Below are positions 1 to 7,894 of a stretch of 64,000 nucleotides of DNA, piece by piece. How positions within the stretch are numbered: position 1 is the stretch's first letter; every line of letters starts with the position of its first letter. The notes under the pieces were generated by a model, which ran no database searches, was not told the DNA's origin, and saw only the letters and a list, made by a program, of their open reading frames with translations. The position numbers and the translations under genes are program-made. Source of the DNA: an uncultured Lachnospiraceae bacterium (lineage in GTDB: Bacteria > Bacillota > Clostridia > Lachnospirales > Lachnospiraceae). The stretch spans positions 1 to 64,000 of the forward strand of contig CAMEIX010000003.1 of the NCBI GenBank assembly GCA_945919075.1. Reading direction: 5' to 3'.

Positions 1-104
1 CACTTCCATCCGCGTGGAAAAGAACTTCCACCGATGAGGTAATTGTAGGACAGAAGGGGGTGGATGTCAAGATGAAAATGGGATTCTGGTCCGCGTATCA
101 ATAA
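1..104 (+). pseudogene. Open frame running in from the left edge (33 codons), unidentified
   Basis: The third forward frame is open from the window edge to a TAA at 102-104 and ends in the residues KMGFWSAYQ. It could be the C-terminus of a gene that starts outside the window. It could also be a chance frame, because it is short and the other two forward frames stop within about 45 bp. I do not recognise a family. The next 250 bp look like gene remnants, so this may be part of a decayed segment. Confidence 0.2.
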
Positions 105-355
105 TTTGGCATCCCTTTTTTCCAAAATAGGGATACTTTTTTGACAGTTTTTCCGCATAGATACCAAATAGCATTTTCCGTCAATATATGTGCCTTTATT
201 TGCCTTAAAGGGATTCCAAATGAGGGAAAATTCTGTATAGACCGCAGTAGCACCAAAGTTCCGGTTGACACCTTAATGTTTACTGATATACCCGCTGCGG
301 AAAGGTCATTTTCCACGATAGTGGCAGGCGTCTGCGTATTTTTGATTTCTTATGC
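98..355 (-). pseudogene. Possible broken small gene (frameshifted remnant)
   Basis: A good ribosome site (AAAGGAGAGG at about 361-370) precedes an ATG at 355 on the minus strand. The frame it opens stops after 25 codons. A second frame, offset by one base, is open from 349 to a stop at 98 and reads like a normal protein (for example VENDLSAAGISVNIKVST), but its first usable start is a GTG at 316 with no ribosome site. Joining the two needs one frameshift, probably in the A-rich run near 340. I read this as a gene of about 85 codons broken by a small indel. Its family is unknown to me, and sequencing error is an alternative. Confidence 0.3.
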
Positions 356-408
356 ATACTTTTCCTCTCCTTTTGTCACATAATAATAAGTGTCTTCGCA
401 TGCATTAT

Positions 409-448
409 AACCTGTTTTAGGTTAAAAATCAATAACCTGAAACAGGTT
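409..448. promoter_or_regulatory. Pair of 15-bp palindromic operators upstream of the XRE gene
   Basis: Two copies of AACCTG-N3-CAGGTT lie at 409-423 (one mismatch in the right arm) and 434-448 (perfect). They are spaced 25 bp centre to centre and sit 54-93 bp upstream of the XRE start. Short dyads of this kind are typical binding sites of small XRE repressors, so autoregulation by the adjacent gene is the simplest reading. The same site could also serve the broken minus-strand gene on the other side. Confidence 0.6.
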
Positions 449-501
449 AGGCGCCTAAGTGCAGAAATTGGTCGGATATACTTTAGTAAGGGGGTGGTTC
501 T

Positions 502-720
502 GTGTATCAAAGGATACGTGATTTGCGGGAAGATAAAGATTTGTCCCAGACCCAAATGGCAAAAATACTGGCAATGTCACAAACCGGCTATTCCAAATAT
601 GAGACTGGTGAGAATGATGTGCCAACCTCAATTCTGATTAAACTGGCACTGTTTCATGAAACAAGTGTTGATTATATTTTAGGACTTACCAATGAGAAAA
701 AACCCTATCCGCTGAAATGA
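502..720 (+). CDS. Small XRE-family (HTH) transcriptional regulator
   Basis: This 72-residue protein is almost entirely one helix-turn-helix domain of the XRE/Cro type. The recognition helix region reads SQTQMAKILAMSQTGYSKYE, followed by the usual PTSILIKLALFHETSVDYIL stretch and a short charged tail. The start is a GTG at 502, supported by a purine-rich site (AAGGGGGTGG) at 488-497. There is no effector domain, so it is probably a cytoplasmic repressor or immunity-type regulator acting by DNA binding alone. Two palindromes upstream are likely operators, and a terminator overlaps its 3' end, so it is probably transcribed alone. Its target beyond its own promoter is unknown. The decayed DNA on its left suggests it could be a survivor of a lost accessory element. 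Confidence 0.85.
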   Translation: MYQRIRDLREDKDLSQTQMAKILAMSQTGYSKYETGENDVPTSILIKLALFHETSVDYILGLTNEKKPYPLK

Positions 721-747
721 TAAAAAACGTGCGGGTAGGGCTTTTTT
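704..747 (+). terminator. Rho-independent terminator overlapping the XRE 3' end
   Basis: CCCTATCCGC (704-713, inside the last codons) pairs with GCGGGTAGGG (731-740) with one wobble, and is followed by a run of six Ts. Confidence 0.75.
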
Positions 748-763
748 GTGTTTTAACTTTATT

Positions 764-1201
764 CTATTTGGCGCTTTGGCAGTTTTCCCGTAACTCCATC
801 GACAACTCGCAGTCGGCGAGGAATTCATAATTGGCTTCTAATGTGTATTTTACCCGGATATCTATGGAATGTTCTTCTTTCCTTACTTCCACTTCCTCCG
901 TGTCCACACCGATTAAAATACTGCCGAACGGTGTGGCGTAACTTGTGAGGTTCTTCTTGCCTTCTTCAAAAAGAAGATGGACGCTAAGAGGGCCTTTTTT
1001 GGTGATTTCCAGGTAGGAATTCTTAAACTTGACCACGTTTTTAACGGGTACTTCCATGCCCTCCATGATTTCCTCGTAGAGCACGTAGTGGCTGTCGCCT
1101 TTATCGTAATATTCGGCGGGGGTTATGGTTTCGATTTCGTCATTTCCGTCCGCGCCCTGATAATGCAGTCCTTTTACGGACAACAGTATTTCCTTTGTCA
1201 T
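764..1201 (-). CDS. DUF1934 (YwiB-like) beta-barrel protein
   Basis: A 145-residue soluble protein of the DUF1934/YwiB family, predicted to fold as a small calycin-like beta-barrel. Family features visible are the opening pattern VLLSVKG-type strand followed by a DEIET segment, the YYDKGDSHYVLYEE strand pair, and the alternating hydrophobic C-terminal strands ending in ELSMELRE. No enzymatic residues are known for this family and the function is not established. The start at 1201 lies two bases after the murI stop, and its ribosome site (GAGGAG) is inside the end of murI, so the two are translationally linked. The association of DUF1934 genes with cell-wall or tRNA-synthetase genes is common in Firmicutes. 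I have no evidence for a specific role. Confidence 0.8.
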   Translation of the reverse strand: MTKEILLSVKGLHYQGADGNDEIETITPAEYYDKGDSHYVLYEEIMEGMEVPVKNVVKFKNSYLEITKKGPLSVHLLFEEGKKNLTSYATPFGSILIGVDTEEVEVRKEEHSIDIRVKYTLEANYEFLADCELSMELRENCQSAK

Positions 1202-1203
1202 TT

Positions 1204-2025
1204 CTAATACTCCTCAATATTTACCTGTTTTGCGGAGAGAATGCCATACTTGATGATGGAATTTGCAAAACGGATAAATTTGTCCGTGGTATCACTTACA
1301 TAAAACTGGTACTGGTTGCTGCCAAGGCCCGGGGCTTCCATTTGAAGCAATCCTTTTGCAGTAAGCATTTCTTTTAATTCCCTCGCCGTCTCGTAAGCCG
1401 GATTAACCAATGTTACCTTTTCTCCCATAATCTTTGCCACTGTGGAGCGAATGAGAGGGTAATGGGTACACCCTAAGATCAGGGTGTCAATGTCAAGATC
1501 AATTAACTCCGTCAGGTATCTTCGCGCAATTTCATCCGTCACAGGATCCTGCAAAAGTCCTTCTTCCACAAGGGGAACAAAGAGCGGGCAGGCCTTTCCG
1601 ATCACCGTCATATCAGGAGAAAGTTCCTTTATGTACTGGCTGTATATTTTACTGTTAATGGTTGCTTCCGTTGCAATGACTCCGATTTTTCCATTCTTTG
1701 TTGTCTGGAAAGCTGCCTTCGCGCCGGGTTTTACCACGCCGATAATGGGGATATCGATTTCCTTTTCCAATTCATTGAGGGCGTAAGCACTTGCCGTATT
1801 ACATGCCACTACAATCGTCTTTACATTATGACTTTCAAGAAAATGGACAATCTGTCTGGAGAAACGGGTAACTGTCTCCTTGGATTTACTACCATAGGGA
1901 ACGCGTGCCGTATCCCCGAAATATACGATTTTTTCATTGGGTATCTGACGCATGATTTCCCTGACCACGGTCAGACCACCGATACCGGAATCAAAAACCC
2001 CGATAGGAGCCTCTTTACTCAACAT
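1204..2025 (-). CDS. murI: Glutamate racemase
   Basis: Converts L-glutamate to D-glutamate for the second position of the peptidoglycan stem peptide, in the cytoplasm, without a cofactor. The 273-residue length is normal. Diagnostic motifs are present in order: GVFDSGIGGLTV at the N-terminus, GDTARVPYG, the first catalytic cysteine in VVACNTASA (about residue 76), and the second in LGCTHYPL (about residue 187). It is the middle gene of a three-gene minus-strand run: a small membrane protein gene ends four bases upstream and the DUF1934 gene starts two bases downstream. The cell-wall precursor genes ddl and murF are also in this window but 12 kb away. Confidence 0.96.
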   Translation of the reverse strand: MLSKEAPIGVFDSGIGGLTVVREIMRQIPNEKIVYFGDTARVPYGSKSKETVTRFSRQIVHFLESHNVKTIVVACNTASAYALNELEKEIDIPIIGVVKPGAKAAFQTTKNGKIGVIATEATINSKIYSQYIKELSPDMTVIGKACPLFVPLVEEGLLQDPVTDEIARRYLTELIDLDIDTLILGCTHYPLIRSTVAKIMGEKVTLVNPAYETARELKEMLTAKGLLQMEAPGLGSNQYQFYVSDTTDKFIRFANSIIKYGILSAKQVNIEEY

Positions 2026-2029
2026 ATCC

Positions 2030-2281
2030 TTAATCCTTTTTCCAAAATTGTTTTAGGTTTTCCCACAATCTGCTCTTTATTGTAATATCTTTATTCTCTG
2101 CCTGCAAGAGTTCCTCATATAATTCCCTGCCATCCAAATCTTCCACATAAATTTTCTTGCCGGTCTCATCTATGTAATAGGCCCGGACCGTATCGGAATT
2201 TAAGAGAAACTCAGGAAAGAATAATCCAAACAGCACAGCGGCTAAAAACAAACCATAAGCATTTTTTATAAATTTTTTCAT
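2030..2281 (-). CDS. Small membrane-anchored protein, unknown function
   Basis: An 83-residue protein with one N-terminal hydrophobic helix (AYGLFLAAVLFGLFFPEFLL) and an acidic outside or cytoplasmic tail. I place the start at the ATG at 2281 because AAGGAG lies seven bases before it; a longer frame up to 2320 has no ribosome site. The tail reads YYIDETGKKIYVEDLDGRELYEELL and then a basic/aromatic end. It lies directly upstream of murI in the same direction, so it is probably cotranscribed. I do not recognise a family and assign no function. Confidence 0.6.
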   Translation of the reverse strand: MKKFIKNAYGLFLAAVLFGLFFPEFLLNSDTVRAYYIDETGKKIYVEDLDGRELYEELLQAENKDITIKSRLWENLKQFWKKD

Positions 2282-2367
2282 GCACTCACTCCTTCTTGCT
2301 GATAAAAGGAGTGTTGCCATATTTGCACATCTTAAACCTATCTTAACCTAAAAGATTTGCCTATGGC

Positions 2368-3045
2368 TTACTTGCCTTGGTCCTTGTATAATTGCTTGAT
2401 AATGGAATTTTCCTGATTATCTATATGCAGTTTTGCAGTCTTTGCAGCGGTTTCCTTATCCTTGTTCTGAATGCAGTCAAGTAAAATCCGATGTTCGGCT
2501 ATGAGCTGTTCGTGGGTACTCTCATCCTTGATGTATTCAAAACGATAGCGGTACATCTGCTCGGAAAGATTGTTAATCAGTTGTGTCAGGCGCACATTTC
2601 CGGCTGCTTTAACAATAATGTCGTGAAAGGCAACATCCGCCTCGGCTATTTTTTTTGGATCTCTGGTCGCAGTTGCCTTTTCAAAGGCATCGCAGGCTTT
2701 CACCAGTTCTTCCTTTTCCTGGTCCGTAATGCGGTCGCAGGCCAGTTCCACACTGAGTGCATCCAGCGTTCTTCTGACCTCCAGTACATCCCGCAGGCTT
2801 TTTTCCGTAATCTCCGCTACCACCGCACCGCGCCGGGGAATCATGAGTACCAAGCCCTCCAGTTCCAGTTTGCGGATTGCCTCCCGGATAGGGGTCCTGC
2901 TGACGCCGAGCCGGTCCGCCAGATGTACTTCCATCAGTCTCTCACCGGGCTCTAATTCACCTGTTAAAATAGCCTGCCTCAGGGTATTAAACACCACATC
3001 CCGAAGCGGCAGAAACTCATCCATCTTTACCTGTAAATCCTGCAT
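2368..3045 (-). CDS. GntR family regulator, FadR/FCD subfamily
   Basis: A 225-residue transcription factor. Residues about 10-75 form the winged helix-turn-helix (LADRLGVSRTPIREAIRKLE is the classic GntR signature). The rest is an all-helical FCD effector domain with a likely metal/ligand set including D, H and H residues around EADVAFHDIIV, IAEHRILLDC and KLHID. The start is the ATG at 3045 with AGGAGG eight bases before it. The frame extends upstream to 3108, but that extension only translates the inserted hairpin repeat. It is the second gene after ispE. A doubled TTGTATACAA palindrome overlaps the -10 of the promoter ahead of ispE. That palindrome is the common operator type for FCD-subfamily regulators, so the gene probably controls its own operon. 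The inducer cannot be predicted from sequence. Confidence 0.9.
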   Translation of the reverse strand: MQDLQVKMDEFLPLRDVVFNTLRQAILTGELEPGERLMEVHLADRLGVSRTPIREAIRKLELEGLVLMIPRRGAVVAEITEKSLRDVLEVRRTLDALSVELACDRITDQEKEELVKACDAFEKATATRDPKKIAEADVAFHDIIVKAAGNVRLTQLINNLSEQMYRYRFEYIKDESTHEQLIAEHRILLDCIQNKDKETAAKTAKLHIDNQENSIIKQLYKDQGK

Positions 3046-3056
3046 ATTTCCTCCTA

Positions 3057-3124
3057 ACTTGTTCCGATTCCGAAGGAATCGAGAACAGCAACCGACAGGT
3101 TGCGTCAACTTGTTCCGACCCCTA
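3057..3124 (-). repeat. Intergenic hairpin repeat, copy 1 (ispE-gntR)
   Basis: A 68-bp element between ispE and the GntR gene. It holds a hairpin with stem CGATTCC (3065-3071)/GGAATCG (3075-3081) inside GTTC/GAAC arms, a second hairpin GCAACC (3088-3093)/GGTTGC (3098-3103), and half of a third arm. The string AACTTGTTCCGA occurs twice. It is flanked by TTCCTCCTA on both sides (3048-3056 and 3125-3133). A second, fuller copy lies at 7895-7976. It ends directly against the ribosome site of the downstream gene. Confidence 0.75.
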
Positions 3125-3130
3125 TTCCTC

Positions 3131-4027
3131 CTATACCAAATGGGTTACAAAGACCTGTCTGTAATCAGCGAACGATTCCTTTGCTCGTTCCGCATCTTCT
3201 CCGGTTTCAAAGATACCGAATACGCTGGGGCCGCTTCCGCTCATCATGGCTTTCTTTGCACCCTGCGCTTCCATCCGGTCAATAATCTGTCTCACAATGG
3301 GGTGCATCTTTTCTGTTACATTCTGAAGGACATTGCCCATATAAGGAATAATATCATCCGCTCCTGCATCCCCTTTTTCAATTGCCTTTACCATGCCGTC
3401 GATATCCGGGTGATTTGTATTTTCATCCAGATGCAGGCTCTGGTAAACCTCTTTCGTAGATACAAAAATATCCGGTTTCACAACTAATAGAGGCATATCC
3501 TTTGTTTTTTTCAGGCTTGTCAGCTTTTCACCGATTCCTTCTGCCAATGCGATTCCACCCATGATACAGTAAGGCACATCAGCCCCGATCTTTAAACCGA
3601 TTTTCTGCAATTCCTCGGTGGTAAATCCTGCCTGAAACAATTCATTCATGCCGCGAAGTACTGCTGCCGCATCGGTACTGCCGCCCGCCATTCCTGCTGC
3701 CACAGGAATCCGTTTCTCCAACGAAATCTCTATGCCCCCTACATTCTCGGATGTATCTTTATTGGGACAGGATGTGTCTTCCCGCTCTCGCAGTGCTTCC
3801 AGAAACAGTCTTGCCGCCTTATATGCCAGATTGGTATCATCACAGGGAATCTCCCCGCTTTCAGAAAAGAAACAGATACCCTCCGGTATTTTTTTCAAAG
3901 TAATGGTATCGGAGATTCCTACCGTCTGCATGACCATTTTTACTTCATGATACCCGTTTTCCAATCTTCTTACGACATCCAGTCCAAGATTAATTTTTGC
4001 AAAACCTTCTATCTGCAATGTTTCCAT
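3131..4027 (-). CDS. ispE: 4-diphosphocytidyl-2-C-methyl-D-erythritol kinase
   Basis: Phosphorylates CDP-methylerythritol in the MEP (non-mevalonate) isoprenoid pathway, supplying precursors for undecaprenyl phosphate. The 298-residue protein is a GHMP kinase. It has the N-terminal substrate segment (GFAKINLGL), the ATP-binding glycine motif PVAAGMAGGSTDAAA at about residues 109-123, and the C-terminal MMSGSGPSVFG loop. There is a slightly longer than usual acidic insertion near residues 75-95 (LREREDTSCPNKDTSENVG). It is the first gene of a two-gene minus-strand operon with a GntR regulator. A sigma-A promoter lies at about 4102-4130. Linking isoprenoid synthesis to an FCD regulator is unusual but may only reflect shared transcription. 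Confidence 0.95.
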   Translation of the reverse strand: METLQIEGFAKINLGLDVVRRLENGYHEVKMVMQTVGISDTITLKKIPEGICFFSESGEIPCDDTNLAYKAARLFLEALREREDTSCPNKDTSENVGGIEISLEKRIPVAAGMAGGSTDAAAVLRGMNELFQAGFTTEELQKIGLKIGADVPYCIMGGIALAEGIGEKLTSLKKTKDMPLLVVKPDIFVSTKEVYQSLHLDENTNHPDIDGMVKAIEKGDAGADDIIPYMGNVLQNVTEKMHPIVRQIIDRMEAQGAKKAMMSGSGPSVFGIFETGEDAERAKESFADYRQVFVTHLV

Positions 4028-4089
4028 AATCCTATCCTCAAATTCTATCCTCAGATTGCTATGTTCTTAAATTGTACTTACTATGTTTT

Positions 4090-4130
4090 TTGTATACAAA
4101 GATTGTATACAATTTTCCCGATTTTGTCAA
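4090..4130 (-). promoter_or_regulatory. ispE-gntR promoter with tandem TTGTATACAA operators
   Basis: Reading the minus strand, TTGACA (4125-4130) and TACAAT (4102-4107) are spaced by 17 bp. The 10-bp palindrome TTGTATACAA occurs at 4103-4112 and again at 4090-4099, covering the -10 and the start region. Together they also form a larger perfect dyad, GTATACAA-AGA-TTGTATAC. This is the operator style of FCD-type GntR regulators, one of which is the second gene of this operon. Confidence 0.7.
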
Positions 4131-4140
4131 ATATAGCCTG

Positions 4141-4527
4141 ATAAACACTAAAAAGCTTGCCTGGTCATTATTGAAAAAGTAGTCTTAAATTGGTGTCCCT
4201 TTTAGAGAAATAGGTACAAAATTCATTGTTCTCTGAATACGCTGACATTTTACGCTTTTCCTTCAGCGCTTTTTTAAGATTCTAAAAATTTTACCTACAG
4301 TTATCGCAAAAAAGTCAGCGTAATTTCCCTTTTTACTTATATGCGCTGATTTAGACCCCCAAAAAATCAGCGTTTTAAATAAATTTAGAAAATAACGCTT
4401 ATTATGGATATTTTCTATATATCCTCCATGACCATCCGGTCCTCTCCAAAACATTGCCCTTCTGCCTCTGTCTCCGCTCTTTATAATATCCGCAGCAAAT
4501 TCATTTTCAAAATGCAGCATATAAATA
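4141..4527. other. Intergenic stretch with no supported gene
   Basis: AT-rich DNA between the ispE promoter and the sipL terminator. An 85-codon minus-strand frame at 4263-4520 lacks a ribosome site and reads like chance translation. The pentamer CAGCG recurs several times (around 4251-4375) without forming a clear array. I see nothing else in it. Confidence 0.5.
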
Positions 4528-4560
4528 TTTAAGGGACAAATCCGAAGATTTATCCCTTAA
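4528..4560 (-). terminator. Hairpin after sipL
   Basis: TTAAGGGACAAATC and GATTTATCCCTTAA pair over 14 bp (one G-T) around a four-base loop that reads TTCG on the minus strand. It lies just past the sipL stop. The trailing sequence is AT-rich, without a strong T-run, so this is a terminator or a 3'-end stabilising hairpin. Confidence 0.55.
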
Positions 4561-4574
4561 CATTAACCTCTAAA

Positions 4575-6149
4575 CTATCCTTTTACCAGAAGTAATTTAT
4601 CACCCGGATGCACTTCATCCGAAGTCAGTTCATTGATTTCCTTTAGGGTATCCACACTGACATAATACTGTTTGCCGATATCCCACAGTTGTTCGTCATT
4701 TCCCACTACGTAAATGACCATTCCAGGCATTTCCTCCATCTTTGCAGGGTCCATATCCTGCAGACGGATGGAATCCATGTAGGTAACCGTGATGCTTCTA
4801 AAGACACATGTCTTGAAGCAAAGGATGGCTTTAACGTCCAGTTCATCTCCGGAAATCATGGATACCTGAAGCTGTTCCACATTGTAATCCAGTTTAAAAG
4901 TATCGGTGGGCAGAATACCGGGGACCTCCAGAGTATAACTAAAGGGAGCCACTTTGCTGACACATCGGTAGGGTGCGTGATCATCATCTGTGATGACCAG
5001 TGCCTTAACATTGATGCTCCCTTCAATCAGAATACCGTTTTCCACAATCTGCTTACTGTCCACGGTAGCCATTTCACAGGCATGCAGTACCTGCAGAATC
5101 TGTCCTTCCTCCTTCATGGTAATCTTATCCGTGAATTTATTTTTTCCGCAAATCTGCATATAAACCTGTCGAAGCTGTGCTTCCTTTTCTTCACACTCCA
5201 CTTCCTTTTTCACCCCGTAAACATCGGTAATCATATCCACCTTGTCTTCCTCGTACAGGCGCATGGAAATATCAAGCACCATCTCCAGGGAGAGCATTCT
5301 TTCTTCTCCGTCAAAATCCGGATGAACTTCCAGTTCCTTATGTCCGGTCTCGTAGCCGATATCCGCAAGCATTCCCTCCTTTGCACCATGGCATTCCAAG
5401 GTCTGATTGAGGGGGATAGTGGTCTCATGGGCACGAATCTGCGTTTCCTCCCCTTCTCCCTCATAAAGGAAAAATACATGAATATCCCCCTGCACCTGGA
5501 TACATTCATCCTTAGGCCGAAATTCCAGATCTTCAAAGTCCACTTCGTCCCAGAGAATGTGAAAAATATTGGGATAATTCTGGGGAATACCGATTTCTTC
5601 CCGGATACGGAGTATATCATTTTTTAAAATGGCAATTTCTGCAATCTCCTTTGTTTCCCTGCGGTATTCCAGAGGCATCTCCTCTTCAAAGTAAATATCT
5701 TCACTGATTTCCTCATCATAGAGTTCTTCCACGAAGGCTCGGATTCCCAAAAGTGCCTGCACCGACAATTTTCTGGAATTGATGGTGCTTACCTGCAAAT
5801 CCTCCACCACTGCCTTTGCAACCACGGCATCCCCGGAAGACACTCCTTCCATATAAAGCTGCTCATCAAAAGGAATCTTACCTTCTAAAAGGACCAGTTT
5901 CTGACTTTCGTCCCCTGACTGGTACAAGACAGAAAAAAGAAGCCTCCCCCTCACAAGCACATGATCTTCCGTAGGTTTGACTTCTTCGACTTGTACGATT
6001 GCCTTGTCATAGATGATGTTGTTTACATCCGGTTTGACGTCCGGAACATTCACATCCTCTTCAAGGGTTATCTGTGTATTACAAAAACATTTCGTACGAT
6101 CCATATGTATATTTTTCCTGATTAATTCCACTTTCTTAACCTCCGACAT
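4575..6149 (-). CDS. sipL: SipL-like spore coat morphogenetic protein (DUF3794/SPOCS repeats + LysM)
   Basis: A 524-residue protein with tandem SPOCS (DUF3794) domains. The first covers roughly residues 20-165 (with the recurring DVNVPDVKPDVNNII motif), and two further copies lie near 190-310 and 330-460. The C-terminal LysM domain is at about 475-522 (YVVGNDEQLWDIGKQYYVS). This architecture and length match SipL of Clostridioides difficile, which binds SpoIVA and is needed for coat assembly around the forespore. There is no signal peptide, consistent with action in the mother-cell cytoplasm on the forespore surface. It is transcribed alone, with a hairpin terminator behind it. A sigma-E promoter would be expected upstream of 6150, but I could not identify one with confidence. 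Confidence 0.88.
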   Translation of the reverse strand: MSEVKKVELIRKNIHMDRTKCFCNTQITLEEDVNVPDVKPDVNNIIYDKAIVQVEEVKPTEDHVLVRGRLLFSVLYQSGDESQKLVLLEGKIPFDEQLYMEGVSSGDAVVAKAVVEDLQVSTINSRKLSVQALLGIRAFVEELYDEEISEDIYFEEEMPLEYRRETKEIAEIAILKNDILRIREEIGIPQNYPNIFHILWDEVDFEDLEFRPKDECIQVQGDIHVFFLYEGEGEETQIRAHETTIPLNQTLECHGAKEGMLADIGYETGHKELEVHPDFDGEERMLSLEMVLDISMRLYEEDKVDMITDVYGVKKEVECEEKEAQLRQVYMQICGKNKFTDKITMKEEGQILQVLHACEMATVDSKQIVENGILIEGSINVKALVITDDDHAPYRCVSKVAPFSYTLEVPGILPTDTFKLDYNVEQLQVSMISGDELDVKAILCFKTCVFRSITVTYMDSIRLQDMDPAKMEEMPGMVIYVVGNDEQLWDIGKQYYVSVDTLKEINELTSDEVHPGDKLLLVKG

Positions 6150-6206
6150 TTTCTTGCTTATAGCAATATATGTGGGAAGGTTAAGAAAAATGATAAAAAT
6201 CGTATA

Positions 6207-7109
6207 TTATTTTACTGCACCGATGAGTTCATTGATGTCTTCTACTCCGTAACGGGTCATATAATCTTCGATTCCCTTCACGATTTCTTCGGTAACGTAG
6301 GGATTAAAGAAATTTGCCGCGCCAACGCTTACCGCAGTGGCTCCAGCAAGCATGAACTCGATGGCATCTTCTGCGTTGCTGATGCCTCCCATGCCGATAA
6401 TGGGAATCTGCACCGCATTTCTCACCTGATAAACCATGCGGACCGCAATCGGTTTGATGGCAGGACCGGACATACCGCCGGTCTTATTGGCAAGTGCAAA
6501 ACATCTTCTGTGAATGTCAATTTTCATACCGGTCAGAGTATTAATTAAAGACAGTGCATCCGCCCCCGCTGCCTCAGCCGCCTTTGCCATCTCGGTAATA
6601 TCCGTCACATTGGGGCTCAGCTTCATGATAATGGGCTGCTTGGCATGCTTCTTAATCTCCGAAGTAATGCCAAACAAGGCATCTGCCTTCTGACCAAATG
6701 CAATGGCACCTTCCTTCACATTGGGACAGGAAACATTGATTTCCAGCATATCCACCGGCTTGTCGGAAAGTTTTTCCACAACGTCCACGTAATCTTCCAC
6801 GGTTTTTCCACAGACATTTACGATAATTTTGGTATCATACTGTTTTAAGAAAGGAATATCCCTTTCCATAAAGACATCGATGCCGGGATTCTGCAGCCCG
6901 ATGGCATTTAACATACCGCCGTAAACCTCGGCAACCCTGGGAGTGGGATTTCCCGGCCAGGGCACATTGGCAACGCCCTTGGTCACCACTGCACCAAGCT
7001 TATTCAAATCCACAAATTCACTGTATTCCATGCCGGAACCAAAGGTGCCGGAAGCCGTCATGACGGGATTCTTAAATGTAACCCCTGCAATATTTACACT
7101 TGTATTCAT
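6207..7109 (-). CDS. pyrD: Dihydroorotate dehydrogenase, type 1B catalytic subunit
   Basis: Oxidises dihydroorotate to orotate in pyrimidine synthesis; type 1B enzymes pair with the PyrK electron-transfer subunit and use NAD+. The 300-residue protein has the FMN-barrel motifs: VMTASGTFGSG near the N-terminus, LEINVSCPNVKEG carrying the family 1 catalytic cysteine (about residue 129), IMKLSPNVTD, and the C-terminal phosphate-binding IIGMGGISNAEDAIEFMLAG. Its start codon overlaps the stop of pyrK (TGATG), so translation is coupled. It is the last gene of pyrC-pyrK-pyrD. No PyrR-type attenuator was seen before the operon. Confidence 0.96.
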   Translation of the reverse strand: MNTSVNIAGVTFKNPVMTASGTFGSGMEYSEFVDLNKLGAVVTKGVANVPWPGNPTPRVAEVYGGMLNAIGLQNPGIDVFMERDIPFLKQYDTKIIVNVCGKTVEDYVDVVEKLSDKPVDMLEINVSCPNVKEGAIAFGQKADALFGITSEIKKHAKQPIIMKLSPNVTDITEMAKAAEAAGADALSLINTLTGMKIDIHRRCFALANKTGGMSGPAIKPIAVRMVYQVRNAVQIPIIGMGGISNAEDAIEFMLAGATAVSVGAANFFNPYVTEEIVKGIEDYMTRYGVEDINELIGAVK

Positions 7110-7882
7110 CAGATTTCTACCTCCCCTGCTTCGAATACCGGACCCTCCGTGCAGATACGGGCATTATTTACATGGGAATGATGGTCCACCTCTCTGGTCT
7201 TAACCACACAGCCAAGGCAGGCACCAACACCGCAGGCCATATGCTCCTCCAGGGAAATATAAGTGGGAATGCCCTTTTCTTCTGCGTACTTTTTGATGGC
7301 CCGGAGCATGGGCATGGGCCCACAGGCAAAAATCATATCCGCCTCAAGAGCATTTTCGCGGATGGCATCCATCACGTTTCCCTTACTTCCCACACTGCCG
7401 TCTTCTGTTGCAATATAGACCTTACCGTATTTTTCCAGGTCGTCCTTTAAGAAAGTATCCTGATTACGGTATCCGACTACAATCTGTTTGTCGGCATCCA
7501 TTTCTTTGGCAAGTTCTAACATGGGTGGAATACCAATGCCCCCACCCATTAAAAAGACTTTCTTACCCTTTGCTTTTTCATAGGGAAAACCGTTGCCCAA
7601 TGTACCCAGGACTTCAACCGTTTCTCCTTCCTTGTACCCGGCAAACTCTCTGGTTCCCTTTCCGGCAATGCGGTAAACCAGACGAAGCATTTCCTCATCC
7701 TTTTTTACTTCACAAATACTGATGGGACGAACCAAAAGAGTACTTTTGTCCTTGGGATAGAGGCACACAAACTGTCCCGGAACAGCACCGGCTGCCAGTT
7801 TTGTTTTTAACCACATGTCATAAATGTCCGGTGCGATTTCCTTCTGGGAAATCACCACGGCGGTAACTTTCATTTTCTTCAT
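7109..7882 (-). CDS. pyrK: Dihydroorotate dehydrogenase B, electron-transfer subunit
   Basis: A 257-residue iron-sulfur flavoprotein that passes electrons from PyrD to NAD+. It has an N-terminal FAD-binding barrel (RPISICE, about residue 52), a nucleotide-binding glycine motif (LMGGGIGIPPML, about 111-122), and the C-terminal [2Fe-2S] cysteine set in HMACGVGACLGC plus NARICTEGPVF. All four cluster cysteines are present. AGGAGG lies directly before the ATG at 7882. The gap to pyrC is filled by a structured repeat that ends against this ribosome site, which could affect its translation relative to pyrC. Confidence 0.95.
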   Translation of the reverse strand: MKKMKVTAVVISQKEIAPDIYDMWLKTKLAAGAVPGQFVCLYPKDKSTLLVRPISICEVKKDEEMLRLVYRIAGKGTREFAGYKEGETVEVLGTLGNGFPYEKAKGKKVFLMGGGIGIPPMLELAKEMDADKQIVVGYRNQDTFLKDDLEKYGKVYIATEDGSVGSKGNVMDAIRENALEADMIFACGPMPMLRAIKKYAEEKGIPTYISLEEHMACGVGACLGCVVKTREVDHHSHVNNARICTEGPVFEAGEVEI

Positions 7883-7894
7883 GATGAACCTCCT

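Noticed and set aside
502..720. Intact prophage or integrative element at the left end
   Set aside because: Only one small XRE gene and decayed frames are present. No integrase, excisionase or attachment site could be identified inside the window.
3046..3108. Upstream extension of the GntR reading frame
   Set aside because: The extra 21 codons only translate the hairpin repeat. AGGAGG is placed for the ATG at 3045.
4263..4520. 85-codon minus-strand frame between ispE and sipL
   Set aside because: No ribosome site before its ATG, it starts right against the sipL terminator hairpin, and the translation has no recognisable domain or periodicity.
4689..5627. Long plus-strand frame opposite sipL (312 codons)
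   Set aside because: It is a shadow of a clear DUF3794/LysM gene, rich in unlikely His/Phe/Ile runs, with no ribosome site. Similar antisense frames over ileS, aconitase, the adhesin and others were dropped for the same reason.
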